Source of the DNA: UBA2705 sp963977125
Lineage (GTDB): Bacteria; Pseudomonadota; Alphaproteobacteria; Micavibrionales; Micavibrionaceae
Direction of reading: 5' to 3'
Assembly: GCA_963977125.1 (NCBI GenBank)
Contig: CAXBNJ010000004.1
Span: forward strand, 205,520 to 269,519
DNA length: 64,000 nt
Part shown: one piece after another, positions 9,901 to 18,131 of the stretch
Layout: the number at the start of each line of letters is the position of its first letter
Position numbering within the stretch: position 1 is the first letter of the stretch
Notes under the pieces: generated by a model
Database searches by the model: none
Seen by the model: only the letters and a program-made list of their open reading frames with translations
Told to the model about the DNA's origin: nothing
Made by a program: the position numbers and the translations under genes

Positions 9901-10393
9901 GTTTTTCTGTGTGGTCTTGTGCTTTAGCTGGCTGACCTGCCAATAAAGCCTGCCCAATCGGCCCACGATAACCACCAGATAGACAGATCAACCCTTCGCA
10001 ACGATCATTCAAGTAACTCCAATGCGCGGCTGGTTTCTCGGTATCCTCAGATTTCATATAGGCTTCGGAGATAATCCAACACAGATTGCGATAGCCAATT
10101 TCATTTTGAACAAGTACGACAATTTGTGAGCGCTCACCATCAAGGGCCTTTAAATCAAGCTGCATCCCCAAAATCGGCTGCACACCTGCGCCCATGCCTG
10201 CCAAAGCAAACTCAAGGCCGCCAAACAGGTTATTCGTATCCGTCAGCGCCACCGCTGGTGCATTATCACCCGCGACCATTTTAACCAACGCCTTAACCTG
10301 CATCGCGCCTTCGGCAAGCGAATAAGCACTATGCACATGAAGATGCACAAAGGGCGTATCGGTTAAATCATATAATTCTTCAGTTTCGGACAT
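6914..10393 (-). CDS. dnaE: DNA polymerase III alpha subunit
   Basis: This is the catalytic subunit of the replicative polymerase, 1159 aa from ATG 10393, a normal DnaE1 length. It opens with a PHP domain (FVHLHVHSAYSLAEG), followed by the polymerase core with VGPGRGSGGGSVVAW and the catalytic aspartates in MPDFDIDFCQDRREEV. Then come helix-hairpin-helix sequence (LAGLKGVGEAAM) and an OB-fold region (FRMAGVILKKQEKVS). A GTG five codons upstream is possible, and neither start has a good ribosome binding site. It sits downstream of proS-lolC-lolD, the usual alphaproteobacterial neighbourhood, here with one extra secreted-protein gene between. Confidence 0.98.
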   Translation of the reverse strand: MSETEELYDLTDTPFVHLHVHSAYSLAEGAMQVKALVKMVAGDNAPAVALTDTNNLFGGLEFALAGMGAGVQPILGMQLDLKALDGERSQIVVLVQNEIGYRNLCWIISEAYMKSEDTEKPAAHWSYLNDRCEGLICLSGGYRGPIGQALLAGQPAKAQDHTEKLKSLFGDRLYIEIQRHNLDDENAIEAAMLEIAYKHELPLVATNDCYFATRDMHQAHDALLCIADGRYVTEKDRRTETEHHYLKSQHEMKELFSDLPEAIINTGIIAQRCSYLLKPIDPILPPFDTGAGRDEEAELRVQSEDGLRWRLENYVYTEEVQSPEERAEIDKLYFARLNFELDIIDEMGFPGYFLIVSDFIKWAKVEDIPVGPGRGSGGGSVVAWALKITDLDPLALNLLFERFLNPERVSMPDFDIDFCQDRREEVIRYVQDKYGVDKVAQIITFGKLQARAVVRDVGRVLQMPYGQVDRISKMIPSNPANPVTLQEALDSDPDFRLEIKKDEMSTRLIDLALQLEGLYRHASTHAAGVVIGDRPLNELVPLYRDPRSDMPVTQFNMKYVEQAGLVKFDFLGLKTMTVIHRAVKMIKENKGIEIDVLELPFDDKKTFDMLKVGNNVGVFQVESAGMRDLGKQIGISNLEELLAVIALYRPGPMENIPVYLENVKNPEDIDFMHPKLKPITEDTYGVMIYQEQVMQAAQVLAGYTLGGADLLRRAMGKKIQAEMDTQRTMFVKGAFEHNQIPEEQANHIFDQIAAFAGYGFNKAHTAGYGLVSYWTGWLKANHPLEFMAASMTLDAGNTDKLSVFKQELGRMGAPLKLPNVNKSDVFFKVDGEGVRYALAGLKGVGEAAMHVLVDERTENGPYKDLEDYASRFSFKSMNKRQMEMLTSAGAFDVFNKNRAQVFAGIETILGHASQLEIDRESGQNNLFGDVGGSDHALGMPNLPDVTDWDPLETMAQEFKAVGFYLSAHPLDTRQVQLKRLRIRDMAEVEKELQNKNAARFRMAGVILKKQEKVSAKSGNKFAFLQVSDPVGVWEGMVFSETLARCRNSMNTGDHVLLSVDVEVKEGELRFLVQDALPLDDALADSVQQVRITIDARTDIKKLHDGLKGCDVGGICPLHIYAPMPDGGQVRLVIPGLWQIPPMKRRALYKIKGVRSVEEL

Positions 10394-10468
10394 GGGAAGA
10401 GAATACACATACTGAACACAATTCTCTAGTCACTCGAAGCGACTTGCCACAGCTTATTTGTTTTATTT

Positions 10469-11158
10469 TCAGTTAAAGGTACAATGTAACAACAAATCAC
10501 GTCTTTTAAAGAGCGCACCATATACGTTCCCTATCAACCATTCATCACCCGTCACATCAAATGACTGGTTTTCTATCTCAGATAAGGTTGCTTTAAAACG
10601 CGCAGTCTGCGATAGGTGGTCCGCTTCAGAATAGTCAAAACGTGCCTTCCTGCGGCAATAGACATCAAGAGGATAAGCGACAGCATCATGTTTTACCATC
10701 AGCATATTAAGATCCTCGCGCATCGCTTCAAAATCAGCCTGTGTATCCTGGGCTGAAAGACCATTTACTTGAATATTTTCTTCCATTTTAGCATATGGCT
10801 TACAGGCTTTAACAAACAGCTTTTCTGTAACATTCTTGCCCCCTTCACTGATTTCAACTTTGAGAGCCTCAATAGCGTCTTTTTCTTTGCTGCGCTGCCT
10901 GACAAGGTTGTTTAAAGGCCCTTTTATCTGAGACGCTTTATGACTCAGAAGAACGCTATATTTAGGCCCCGCAATGCAATTGCAAACCTCCATAGGGGTA
11001 AGTGAGGAATCACGGACAGGGTCAATAAGCCCTTTCGGATCGTAATGTGAGTGACAATACTCAAGTAACTTTGCTTGGGCACCCGAAAAACCAGCATGAA
11101 CGGGGCCTGAGAAGAGAGAGAGAAAAAGAACGACAAAACTAAGGTTTATAAGGCGCAT
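10469..11158 (-). CDS. Secreted protein of unknown function
   Basis: I do not recognise this family. The 229-aa product from ATG 11158 has a clear signal peptide (LINLSFVVLFLSLFSGPVHA) and no further membrane segment, so it is probably periplasmic. The mature protein has cysteines at CHSHYDPKG, VCNCIAGPKY, KACKPYA, VYCRRKARF and LLHCTFN, suggesting disulfides, and a helical, charged centre. A TTG six codons upstream is the alternative start. It lies between lolD and dnaE on the same strand, with gaps of 42 and 75 bases, and is probably cotranscribed. It interrupts the familiar lolD-dnaE adjacency. Confidence 0.75.
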   Translation of the reverse strand: MRLINLSFVVLFLSLFSGPVHAGFSGAQAKLLEYCHSHYDPKGLIDPVRDSSLTPMEVCNCIAGPKYSVLLSHKASQIKGPLNNLVRQRSKEKDAIEALKVEISEGGKNVTEKLFVKACKPYAKMEENIQVNGLSAQDTQADFEAMREDLNMLMVKHDAVAYPLDVYCRRKARFDYSEADHLSQTARFKATLSEIENQSFDVTGDEWLIGNVYGALFKRRDLLLHCTFN

Positions 11159-11200
11159 ATTTAAACATCTTTTCAATTTATAGCTACAATCATGACACAG

Positions 11201-11872
11201 CTAAAGGAGTGTGCCGTCTTTCAACTCAACAATACGGTCCATCTTATCAGCAAGCTCGAGGTTATGCGTCGCAATAAGCGCGGATATACCTGTACTGCGT
11301 ACAATCTTAACCAGCATAGCAAAAACAATGGCGGCGGTTTCTGGGTCAAGGTTACCGGTTGGCTCATCAGCCAAAATCAAATGTGGTTTGTTTGCCAGAG
11401 CACGAGCAATGGCTACGCGTTGCTGTTCCCCGCCAGATAAGCGTGCTGGACGGTGATGCGCACGTGGGGTTAACCCCAAAGCGCTTAAAAGCTTTTCAGC
11501 GCGCTCAGCGGCAAGCTTACGGCTACGCCCTGCAATCATTTGCGGAATGATAATATTTTCTAACGCCGTGAAATCAGGCTGTAGATAATGGAACTGATAG
11601 ACAAAACCTAAGGCACTTTGACGCAGCTTGGTGCGCGCGGCATCTTTTAATATACCTGCATTTCGGCCTTCAATTTCAATTGTTCCTGCGCTTGGGCGAT
11701 CAAGCAGGCCAATTTGATGCAGCAGAGTTGATTTACCTGAGCCGCTTTGACCAACAAGAGCAACCAATTCGCCCTTGCCAATTTCAAGGTCAATGCCTTT
11801 GAGAACATGCAATACGTCACTGCCTTGTTTAAACGTGCGCTCAAGCCCTGTGAGTTTAAGAATACTAGACAT
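11201..11872 (-). CDS. lolD: Lipoprotein-releasing system ATP-binding protein
   Basis: LolD is the cytoplasmic ATPase of the LolCDE-type transporter that releases outer-membrane lipoproteins from the inner membrane to LolA. The 223-aa product has Walker A (GQSGSGKST), the ABC signature (LSGGEQQRVAIARAL), Walker B (LILADEPTGNLD) and the H-loop (IATHNLELADKM), as in the MacB/LolD group. ATG 11872 overlaps the end of lolC by 8 bases, which indicates translational coupling and excludes the longer upstream ORF. LolC/E are merged into one lolC gene, as usual in alphaproteobacteria. Confidence 0.95.
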   Translation of the reverse strand: MSSILKLTGLERTFKQGSDVLHVLKGIDLEIGKGELVALVGQSGSGKSTLLHQIGLLDRPSAGTIEIEGRNAGILKDAARTKLRQSALGFVYQFHYLQPDFTALENIIIPQMIAGRSRKLAAERAEKLLSALGLTPRAHHRPARLSGGEQQRVAIARALANKPHLILADEPTGNLDPETAAIVFAMLVKIVRSTGISALIATHNLELADKMDRIVELKDGTLL

Positions 11873-13109
11873 AGCGTAGCGCCTCCACGGGATCCATTCG
11901 CGCCGCTTTCCATGCGGGATATAAAGTCGCGAGGATTGAGAGGACAAGCGACATACCAATAACGCCGATAACTTCATGCCATTCGACTTCAGCAGGAAGC
12001 TGCGAGAGAAAATAGATTTCAGCAGCGAATAATTCAGCCCCTGTTAGCCCTTCGATAAATTGACGTATGGTTTCAATGTTTAACGCAAAGCTTATGCCCA
12101 GTAACGCACCAAACGCTGTGCCAAACACACCAATCGCGGCGCCCACGAGCATAAATATTTTCAAAATAGAGCGCCTTGAAGCCCCCATTGTGCGCATAAT
12201 AGCAATGTCATGCGCCTTATCCTGCACCATCATAATCATCGAGGATATAATGTTAAACGCCGCAACAATGATAATCAAAGTGAGGATTAAGAACATCACA
12301 TTACGTTCAACCGCCAGCGCATTTAAAAAGCTCTTATTCGCATTGCGCCAATCATAAACGCTGGCTTTATTGCCCAGTAATATGGAGACTTGCTGCTTTA
12401 TAGCTTCGGTTTGATTTACGTCATCAATATGAATTTCTAGAAAACTCACGGCATTGTCAGGCACCATAAATAATTTGCGTGAATCAGCCATGCCCATAAA
12501 GACGAAATTTGAATTATATTCAAACATACCAACATCAAATACTGCACCGACTTCATAGCTGCGTTGACGCGGTATTGTACCAAACGGCCCCGGCTTGCCT
12601 TTCGGCGCTGTTAAATTAATCGATGAGCCGACGCGTATATTCAGCTTATTGGCCATATCGATACCAATGGCGACTTTTGTCGCATCGAGCGTATCAAAAC
12701 TGCCATTCAGCAATGAATCGGCTAAAGCCTGACGCGCTTTAATGTCTTCTGTGTATAGGCCGCGCACCATAACGCCCTGTGCCGCGCCATTGGCGTTGAG
12801 CAAAGCCTGACTTTCAACCATCGGCAAAACGTTTTTAACACCATCTAATTTGCGGATATTCGTGGAGATATCGTAATAATCTTCAAAAGGTGCGCCCGTA
12901 ACATAGACATTCAAATGTCCATTAAGCCCTAAAATTCGCCCGACAAGTTCGGCGCGAAAGCCATTCATCACCGACATAACGATAATCAGCGTCGCAACGC
13001 CCAGCATAATGCCAAGAAACGAAAATGCCGCAATGACAGACACAAAACCTTCGGCTTTACGTGCGCGCAGGTAACGAAAAGCCATTAACCGTTCAAAGGG
13101 CGAAAACAT
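11865..13109 (-). CDS. lolC: Lipoprotein-releasing system permease (LolC/E type)
   Basis: This is the inner-membrane subunit of the lipoprotein-release ABC transporter. The 414-aa product begins MFSPFERLMAFRYLRARK, has TM1 at about 25-48 (SFLGIMLGVATLIIVMSVMN), a large periplasmic domain and three C-terminal TM segments (LILTLIIIVAAFNIISSM, IFMLVGAAIGVFGTAFG, VIGVIGMSLVLSILATL). It ends with the FtsX-family motif YPAWKAARMDPVEALR. A second permease gene is absent, so it probably forms a homodimer with LolD. It starts 3 bases after the proS stop. Confidence 0.95.
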   Translation of the reverse strand: MFSPFERLMAFRYLRARKAEGFVSVIAAFSFLGIMLGVATLIIVMSVMNGFRAELVGRILGLNGHLNVYVTGAPFEDYYDISTNIRKLDGVKNVLPMVESQALLNANGAAQGVMVRGLYTEDIKARQALADSLLNGSFDTLDATKVAIGIDMANKLNIRVGSSINLTAPKGKPGPFGTIPRQRSYEVGAVFDVGMFEYNSNFVFMGMADSRKLFMVPDNAVSFLEIHIDDVNQTEAIKQQVSILLGNKASVYDWRNANKSFLNALAVERNVMFLILTLIIIVAAFNIISSMIMMVQDKAHDIAIMRTMGASRRSILKIFMLVGAAIGVFGTAFGALLGISFALNIETIRQFIEGLTGAELFAAEIYFLSQLPAEVEWHEVIGVIGMSLVLSILATLYPAWKAARMDPVEALRYV

Positions 13110-13112
13110 AGA

Positions 13113-14567
13113 TTAATACGCCTTTCCGACAAGTACAGTTTTACCGCCATCAGCCAATGGCATACAGCGCGGCGTCAATGAGAATTCATCACAAATTGCG
13201 TTAAATTCATCACTGCCCCAGAACTTCATATCGATCTTGCAAAATCCTGTATTTTCTTCATTCGCAAAGAAGCTACGCATATCATCAAGCGAGGCTTTGT
13301 CATGGATATTCGCATCCATAAAGGCTTTCGCTTTGGTATACATGCTGGTTTGAATATCTTCTAACAGAGCTTCAACCTGACCAAGGAATGCATCAATGCT
13401 ACATGTTTCTTTAGAATCACGGCCAATATCACGGCGTACATGAGTAAGCTCGCCCGCTTCCATTTCACGGCCACCAATTTCAATGCGTAAAGGCACACCT
13501 TTTTTGATGCAGCCCCACATTTTATTCGGTGTGGTTTCTTCGCGCTTATCAGCATGAACACGAATGCCTTGAGCGCGTAATTGCGCGGCGATACCGTCAA
13601 CATAAGCAAATAAGGCTGCTTCGTCTGTATCACCTTTTACAATTGGAATAATGGTGACTTGCTGCGGGGCAACGCGTGGCGGCATAATCATGCCATCATC
13701 ATCACCATGCACCATTATCATACCGCCAATAAGACGCGTTGAAATACCCCATGATGTTGTATAAGCGTAATGCTCCTCACCATCGCGGCCTTGGAATTTA
13801 ATTTCACTGCTTTTTGAAAAATTTTGTCCCAAATCATGCGATGTACCCGCTTGCAGTGCTTTACCATCTTGCATCATCGCTTCGATTGTAAAAGTCGCAT
13901 CAGCCCCAGGGAAACGCTCATCCGTGGTTTTTTCACCTGTAATAACCGGCAGCGCTAAATAGTCTTCGACAAATTTGCGGTAGCTTTCTTGCATCAGCAA
14001 TGCATCATCACGTGCTTCTTGCTTCGTCGCAAAACAGTTATGACCTTCTTGCCACAAAAATTCTGAGGTTCTCAGGAATAAGCGCGTGCGCATTTCCCAG
14101 CGCATTACATTACACCACTGATTAAGCTTTAACGGCAAATCACGGTAAGACTGCACCCAGCGCGCCATAGAATCGCCAATAATGGTCTCTGACGTTGGGC
14201 GAATAACATAAGGCTCTTCAAGCTTACCGGCGGGGATAAGCTTACCTGTGCCGTCATCTTCTAAGCGGTGGTGCGTTACAACAGCGCATTCTTTGGCAAA
14301 ACCATCAATATGTGCGGCTTCCTTGGCAATAAAATCAAGCGGAATAAGCAGTGGGAAATAAGCATTTTGAACATCAAGCGCTTTGATCATGCCATCAAAG
14401 ATACCTTGCATGTTTTCCCATAGCGCATAGCCATAGGGCTTGATAATCATACAGCCACGCACAGGCGAGTTTTCAGCCATATCAGCTTCTTTAACCACTT
14501 GTTGGAACCAAAGGGGGAAATCGTCTTCCCGTGTTGGGGTAATCGCTGTACGCGCTTTTTTCGCCAT
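13113..14567 (-). CDS. proS: Prolyl-tRNA synthetase, archaeal/eukaryotic-like type
   Basis: ProRS charges tRNA-Pro. This is a class II synthetase of 484 aa with motif 2 around VMRWEMRTRLFLRTSEFLWQ and motif 3 around GGMIMVHGDDDGMIMPPRVA. Features point to the archaeal/eukaryotic-type form: the start FPLWFQQVVKEADM, KPYGYALWENMQ, no large editing insertion, the anticodon domain (HADKREETTPNKMWGC) and an extra C-terminal domain ending in Tyr (VGKAY). Many alphaproteobacteria instead carry a shorter bacterial-type enzyme in this locus. AGGAG precedes ATG 14567. It heads proS-lolC-lolD. Confidence 0.95.
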   Translation of the reverse strand: MAKKARTAITPTREDDFPLWFQQVVKEADMAENSPVRGCMIIKPYGYALWENMQGIFDGMIKALDVQNAYFPLLIPLDFIAKEAAHIDGFAKECAVVTHHRLEDDGTGKLIPAGKLEEPYVIRPTSETIIGDSMARWVQSYRDLPLKLNQWCNVMRWEMRTRLFLRTSEFLWQEGHNCFATKQEARDDALLMQESYRKFVEDYLALPVITGEKTTDERFPGADATFTIEAMMQDGKALQAGTSHDLGQNFSKSSEIKFQGRDGEEHYAYTTSWGISTRLIGGMIMVHGDDDGMIMPPRVAPQQVTIIPIVKGDTDEAALFAYVDGIAAQLRAQGIRVHADKREETTPNKMWGCIKKGVPLRIEIGGREMEAGELTHVRRDIGRDSKETCSIDAFLGQVEALLEDIQTSMYTKAKAFMDANIHDKASLDDMRSFFANEENTGFCKIDMKFWGSDEFNAICDEFSLTPRCMPLADGGKTVLVGKAY

Positions 14568-14650
14568 AATCCAAAAAACTCCTAAATAATAAGTCGTTAA
14601 GCCACAGCCACATGACGCAGCTTAAAGTAAAATATCAAAAGTGAATGTAC

Positions 14651-15097
14651 TCACGGGGCTATGGCTTGTCCATAGTGATCTTTACAAAGGGCGCGTAATT
14701 CTTGTGTGCGATCTGCATCTCCAACGCTTACTTGCCCCTCTGGGGTTATTTCAAGGGGAACGCCCTGCGAGTCCAAAGCAACACCATCTGGTAAATTCAT
14801 ATAACGATCCGCTAAATCAAGCGACAGGATAAAGGACATGTTCTGTGGAGTAACAGTCTTACCCTGTTCATTAAGCCCTGCGGGAGCAACCGGCTTACCA
14901 TGCACATCAACGCCCGCGACATAAGCTGCGCCAGCAATATCTTTTTGTGCGTCATTATAATCAATCAAGCTACATATAGCCGCTAATTGTGGGTCAGCCG
15001 CCTTAGCGCTTTGCGTAGGGAACTGTATATAGAGACCGCCCCCCAGCGCCAGAGACAAGATCAGTGCAAAGCGAAACCTTTTTATAACTGTAATCAT
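14651..15097 (-). CDS. Secreted protein of unknown function (148 aa)
   Basis: The N-terminus is a signal peptide (FRFALILSLALGGGLYIQF, with likely cleavage near SAKAADP). The mature 115 residues contain two cysteines (AAICSLIDY, RALCKDHYG) that could form a disulfide and no membrane segment. I recognise no domain. It lies between DUF1467 and proS on the same strand, with gaps of about 75-85 bases, so it may belong to the same transcription unit. It is not part of the usual rnj-DUF1467-proS set. Confidence 0.7.
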   Translation of the reverse strand: MITVIKRFRFALILSLALGGGLYIQFPTQSAKAADPQLAAICSLIDYNDAQKDIAGAAYVAGVDVHGKPVAPAGLNEQGKTVTPQNMSFILSLDLADRYMNLPDGVALDSQGVPLEITPEGQVSVGDADRTQELRALCKDHYGQAIAP

Positions 15098-15171
15098 CGT
15101 TAATGCTCTTTCTGTGTATCTATGCGTCTAAGTGCCTAAGTGTCTACATGTACATACAGGGGCAGACAAGA

Positions 15172-15462
15172 TTACTCAGGGGTGTTTTCCCAAACAATCT
15201 CAGTACTACTCATGCTTCGCGCCATATCGTGAAAACTTATAAGCTTGCTCTCAATCATATAGGCAATTACAAACCACAGTAAAACAGCAATCCCTGTCGT
15301 AATCATAAATTTGAGTTTTAAACGCGGCAGGCTAGGCGCGCTCATTGATTGCCCTTCGACTACATCTTCTTCTTCTGGTGGTCTATTCCCCCATGGCAGC
15401 ACCATGAACAACACCGTCCACCAAATCATAATAAAGACAACAACACCACTGACAAAACCCAT
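15172..15462 (-). CDS. DUF1467 family small membrane protein
   Basis: This is a 96-aa inner-membrane protein with two predicted TM segments (about 2-22 and 52-70). It begins with the family's typical GVVVFIMIWWTVLFMVLPWG, followed by a short acidic loop. The function is unknown. DUF1467 genes characteristically sit between the RNase J and prolyl-tRNA synthetase genes in alphaproteobacteria, as here. GGAG precedes the ATG. Confidence 0.85.
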   Translation of the reverse strand: MGFVSGVVVFIMIWWTVLFMVLPWGNRPPEEEDVVEGQSMSAPSLPRLKLKFMITTGIAVLLWFVIAYMIESKLISFHDMARSMSSTEIVWENTPE

Positions 15463-15492
15463 TAGCTTTAATACTCCACTCTCACTCTATCT

Positions 15493-17202
15493 CTATACGC
15501 GTATAACATGAACGAAGACACGTGGCCTAATACGGAAGACCATTGAAGCGCGCTTACGAATGCCAATGCGGACTTCCTCAGCAATGAAGTTATCATCGCT
15601 ACGGTCCTCTACAGACATATCAACCACGATGTCATAAATCTCGTCTTCTATTTCATTAATGCGCTCAACCTCATCAGCCACAGAAGGATCAATCAAACCA
15701 TGGCTCGTCAATTGTGGATCGCCAGCTAAGTGCCCTCGTGCATCAACGGCAATAGAGACAAAGATAACGCCTTCATATTGTAATTTACGGCGCTGGGTGA
15801 TGGCTCTATGTTGCCCAGGTACCAGCCCATTAGGCGAAACAGCTAAAATGCCTGTAGGGATATGGTCAATAATCCGTGCTTGCTTACCGTCAAATTCAAA
15901 CAAAGTCCCGTTTATAGGCACAATAACTTGTTTGATCTTACACTCACGCGCCCAATCAGCTTGCGCTTCTAATTGTAGTCTCTCCCCATGGACTGGGATA
16001 ACAATTTCTGGGCGTGTCCACTCATACATATCCTTTAACTCATCGCGGCTCGGATGCCCTGAAACGTGAAGAATTTCATCACAGGAGTTATGATCAATGA
16101 CTTTAGCGCCACTCGCGACAATTAAGCTTTTCAGACTGTTAATTTCAACTTCATTGCCCGGTATAGACTTAGAAGAGAAAATCACACTATCGCCACGGCT
16201 TAAGCTTAAAGCATGGTGGTCTCCGCGAGCAATGCGTGCCAAAGCCGCGCGCCCTTCCCCTTGTGAGCCTGTAAGTACATAGACGACTTGATCATTAGGC
16301 AAGTCTTCTGCGCGCTCAGTACTCATATATTTAGGCACGTCATGTAGCATACCCACTGAACGTGCAGCTTCGCCCATATTAATCAGTGAGCGGCCAATAA
16401 CGCAGACAGAACGCCCACAAGCCTCCGCCGCTTTCATAACCGAATGCATACGCCCAACGTTAGACGCGAACAAAGTCACGATAACGCGGCCTTTTTGTTT
16501 CTTAAATGTATTAAGCAAGCCCTCTGCAACATCGCTCTCGCTACCTGCGCGACCACTATACTGCGCGTTGGTACTATCCCCTATGTAAGCCAATACCCCT
16601 TCATCACCCATCTTCTTAAAGGGTGTGTCGACGGTGCCTTCACCTAATATCGGGCGTGGGTCCATATTCCAATCAGCGCTATGAACAATATTACCAACGT
16701 CTGTGCGGATAAGAACGGCGGCTGTATCAGGTATAGAATGAGCAACGCCTGCAAATTCGAGGTTAAACGGCCCGACGTCATGGGTCTGGCCATCTGTGTT
16801 CACGACAATAATCTCAGCACCTTGAACGCCCATATCTTTAAACTTATAGCGCATAACAGCGGCGGTGAATGGCGTACAATAAATTGGGCAGCGCAAACGT
16901 GGCCATATATGGGCAACGGCGCCAATATGATCTTCATGCGCATGGGTAACGACAAGGCCGGCTATATCTTCACGGCGCTCTTCAATAAAGGCCGGGTCAG
17001 GCACGACAATATCAATGCCCGGATAACGGTGAGACGCAAAGCCTATACCAATATCAATAATCAGCCATTTACCTTTATAGGCATATAAATTCAGGTTGAT
17101 GCCAAATTCTTCAGATCCACCCAATGGCAAAAAATGTAATTTTTGCGGGTCAAGGCTATGTCTTTTCTTCTGTATTTTTTTCTTCTCAGTCATGTAATTC
17201 AT
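15493..17202 (-). CDS. rnj: Ribonuclease J
   Basis: RNase J is a metallo-beta-lactamase/beta-CASP nuclease with 5'-3' exo- and endonuclease activity in RNA processing. The 569-aa product has LPLGGSEEFGINLNLY, the zinc motif VVTHAHEDHIGAV (HxHxDH), further metal ligands in VAHSIPDT and SADWNMDP, the beta-CASP segment, and VSGHPSRDELKDMYEW with IPVHGE. The DNA-encoded start may be this ATG or one three codons later at 17193; neither has a strong ribosome binding site. It is flanked by coaX and DUF1467 in conserved order. Confidence 0.95.
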   Translation of the reverse strand: MNYMTEKKKIQKKRHSLDPQKLHFLPLGGSEEFGINLNLYAYKGKWLIIDIGIGFASHRYPGIDIVVPDPAFIEERREDIAGLVVTHAHEDHIGAVAHIWPRLRCPIYCTPFTAAVMRYKFKDMGVQGAEIIVVNTDGQTHDVGPFNLEFAGVAHSIPDTAAVLIRTDVGNIVHSADWNMDPRPILGEGTVDTPFKKMGDEGVLAYIGDSTNAQYSGRAGSESDVAEGLLNTFKKQKGRVIVTLFASNVGRMHSVMKAAEACGRSVCVIGRSLINMGEAARSVGMLHDVPKYMSTERAEDLPNDQVVYVLTGSQGEGRAALARIARGDHHALSLSRGDSVIFSSKSIPGNEVEINSLKSLIVASGAKVIDHNSCDEILHVSGHPSRDELKDMYEWTRPEIVIPVHGERLQLEAQADWARECKIKQVIVPINGTLFEFDGKQARIIDHIPTGILAVSPNGLVPGQHRAITQRRKLQYEGVIFVSIAVDARGHLAGDPQLTSHGLIDPSVADEVERINEIEDEIYDIVVDMSVEDRSDDNFIAEEVRIGIRKRASMVFRIRPRVFVHVIRV

Positions 17203-17246
17203 TCTATTTATTTATAAGTTTTAGCATCAAAATCGATGCCGTATAC

Positions 17247-18059
17247 TTAACGCACTGCGTTAAGTTCAATCTTTTCTTCTTGTGTCCGCTTGCTCATATC
17301 ATATATTCTTTTCAAACCCTTAAGGGTTAAATCTTCATCTATAACATTAACGGCGCCATTAAGCCCTTCAGCCATTAAACGCGATAAACCACCCGTCGCA
17401 ATAATCAAAGGTTTCTTATCGCCTAAAAGCTCAGCGCTTATGCGCTTAATCATGCCTTCAACCATCGACACATAGCCCCAGTAAATCCCCGATTTCATCG
17501 CCGAAACCGTGCTATCGCCAATGGCTTTATCGGGCATCTCAATAGATATTTTTGGCAACTTCGCCGCTGCGGCATATAATGCATTTACGGATAAGTTAAC
17601 CCCTGGTGCAATGACCCCGCCAACGAAAGCGCCTTCATGGTCCACAACATCAAAAGTCGTTGCTGTACCGAAATCAATTACGATAGCGGGCGCTTGGTAA
17701 TATTCGAGCACAGCGACAGCGTTAACAAGGCGATCAGCGCCGACTTCTTCAGGGCGCGGTAAATTTACGGCTAAATTAGGCAGTAAATCACGCGTTATTT
17801 GCTGCGCAGCGCAAGAAAACAGCTCATCAGCCAGTCTGGTAATCTCTGCATTGACATCAGGCACAACAGAAGACACCCAGACATCAAAAATTCGCGAGAA
17901 ATCAATGTCGTCTTTTTGTGCAAGCGGATGCAAGAAAGCCATATATTCATCAGCCGTACGCTTAGCATCTGTTTGTAGGCGCCATAAAGCCTTAACATCA
18001 TCCCCCTCAAAAAAAGCAAAAACGCTATGTGTATTACCGATATCAATTGCTAAGAACAT
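17247..18059 (-). CDS. coaX: Type III pantothenate kinase
   Basis: CoaX catalyses the first step of coenzyme A synthesis, phosphorylating pantothenate. The 270-aa product shows the ASKHA-fold motifs of the type III enzyme: FLAIDIGNTHSVFAFF (phosphate 1), EEVGADRLVNAVA, VIDFGTATTFDVVD and GGVIAPGVNLSVNALY, then IATGGLSRLM. Length is typical. It lies between birA and rnj, a common alphaproteobacterial arrangement. Confidence 0.96.
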   Translation of the reverse strand: MFLAIDIGNTHSVFAFFEGDDVKALWRLQTDAKRTADEYMAFLHPLAQKDDIDFSRIFDVWVSSVVPDVNAEITRLADELFSCAAQQITRDLLPNLAVNLPRPEEVGADRLVNAVAVLEYYQAPAIVIDFGTATTFDVVDHEGAFVGGVIAPGVNLSVNALYAAAAKLPKISIEMPDKAIGDSTVSAMKSGIYWGYVSMVEGMIKRISAELLGDKKPLIIATGGLSRLMAEGLNGAVNVIDEDLTLKGLKRIYDMSKRTQEEKIELNAVR

Positions 18060-18131
18060 GCCTGCCTCTATCCAGATTTATTATGCGGCCTATACTATAG
18101 CCGCGCCTGATTTATCTATCGCGGCTGTATT

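Noticed and set aside
16681..17088. 135-codon plus-strand ORF within rnj
   Set aside because: Antisense to the RNase J metallo-beta-lactamase motifs; no initiation signals.
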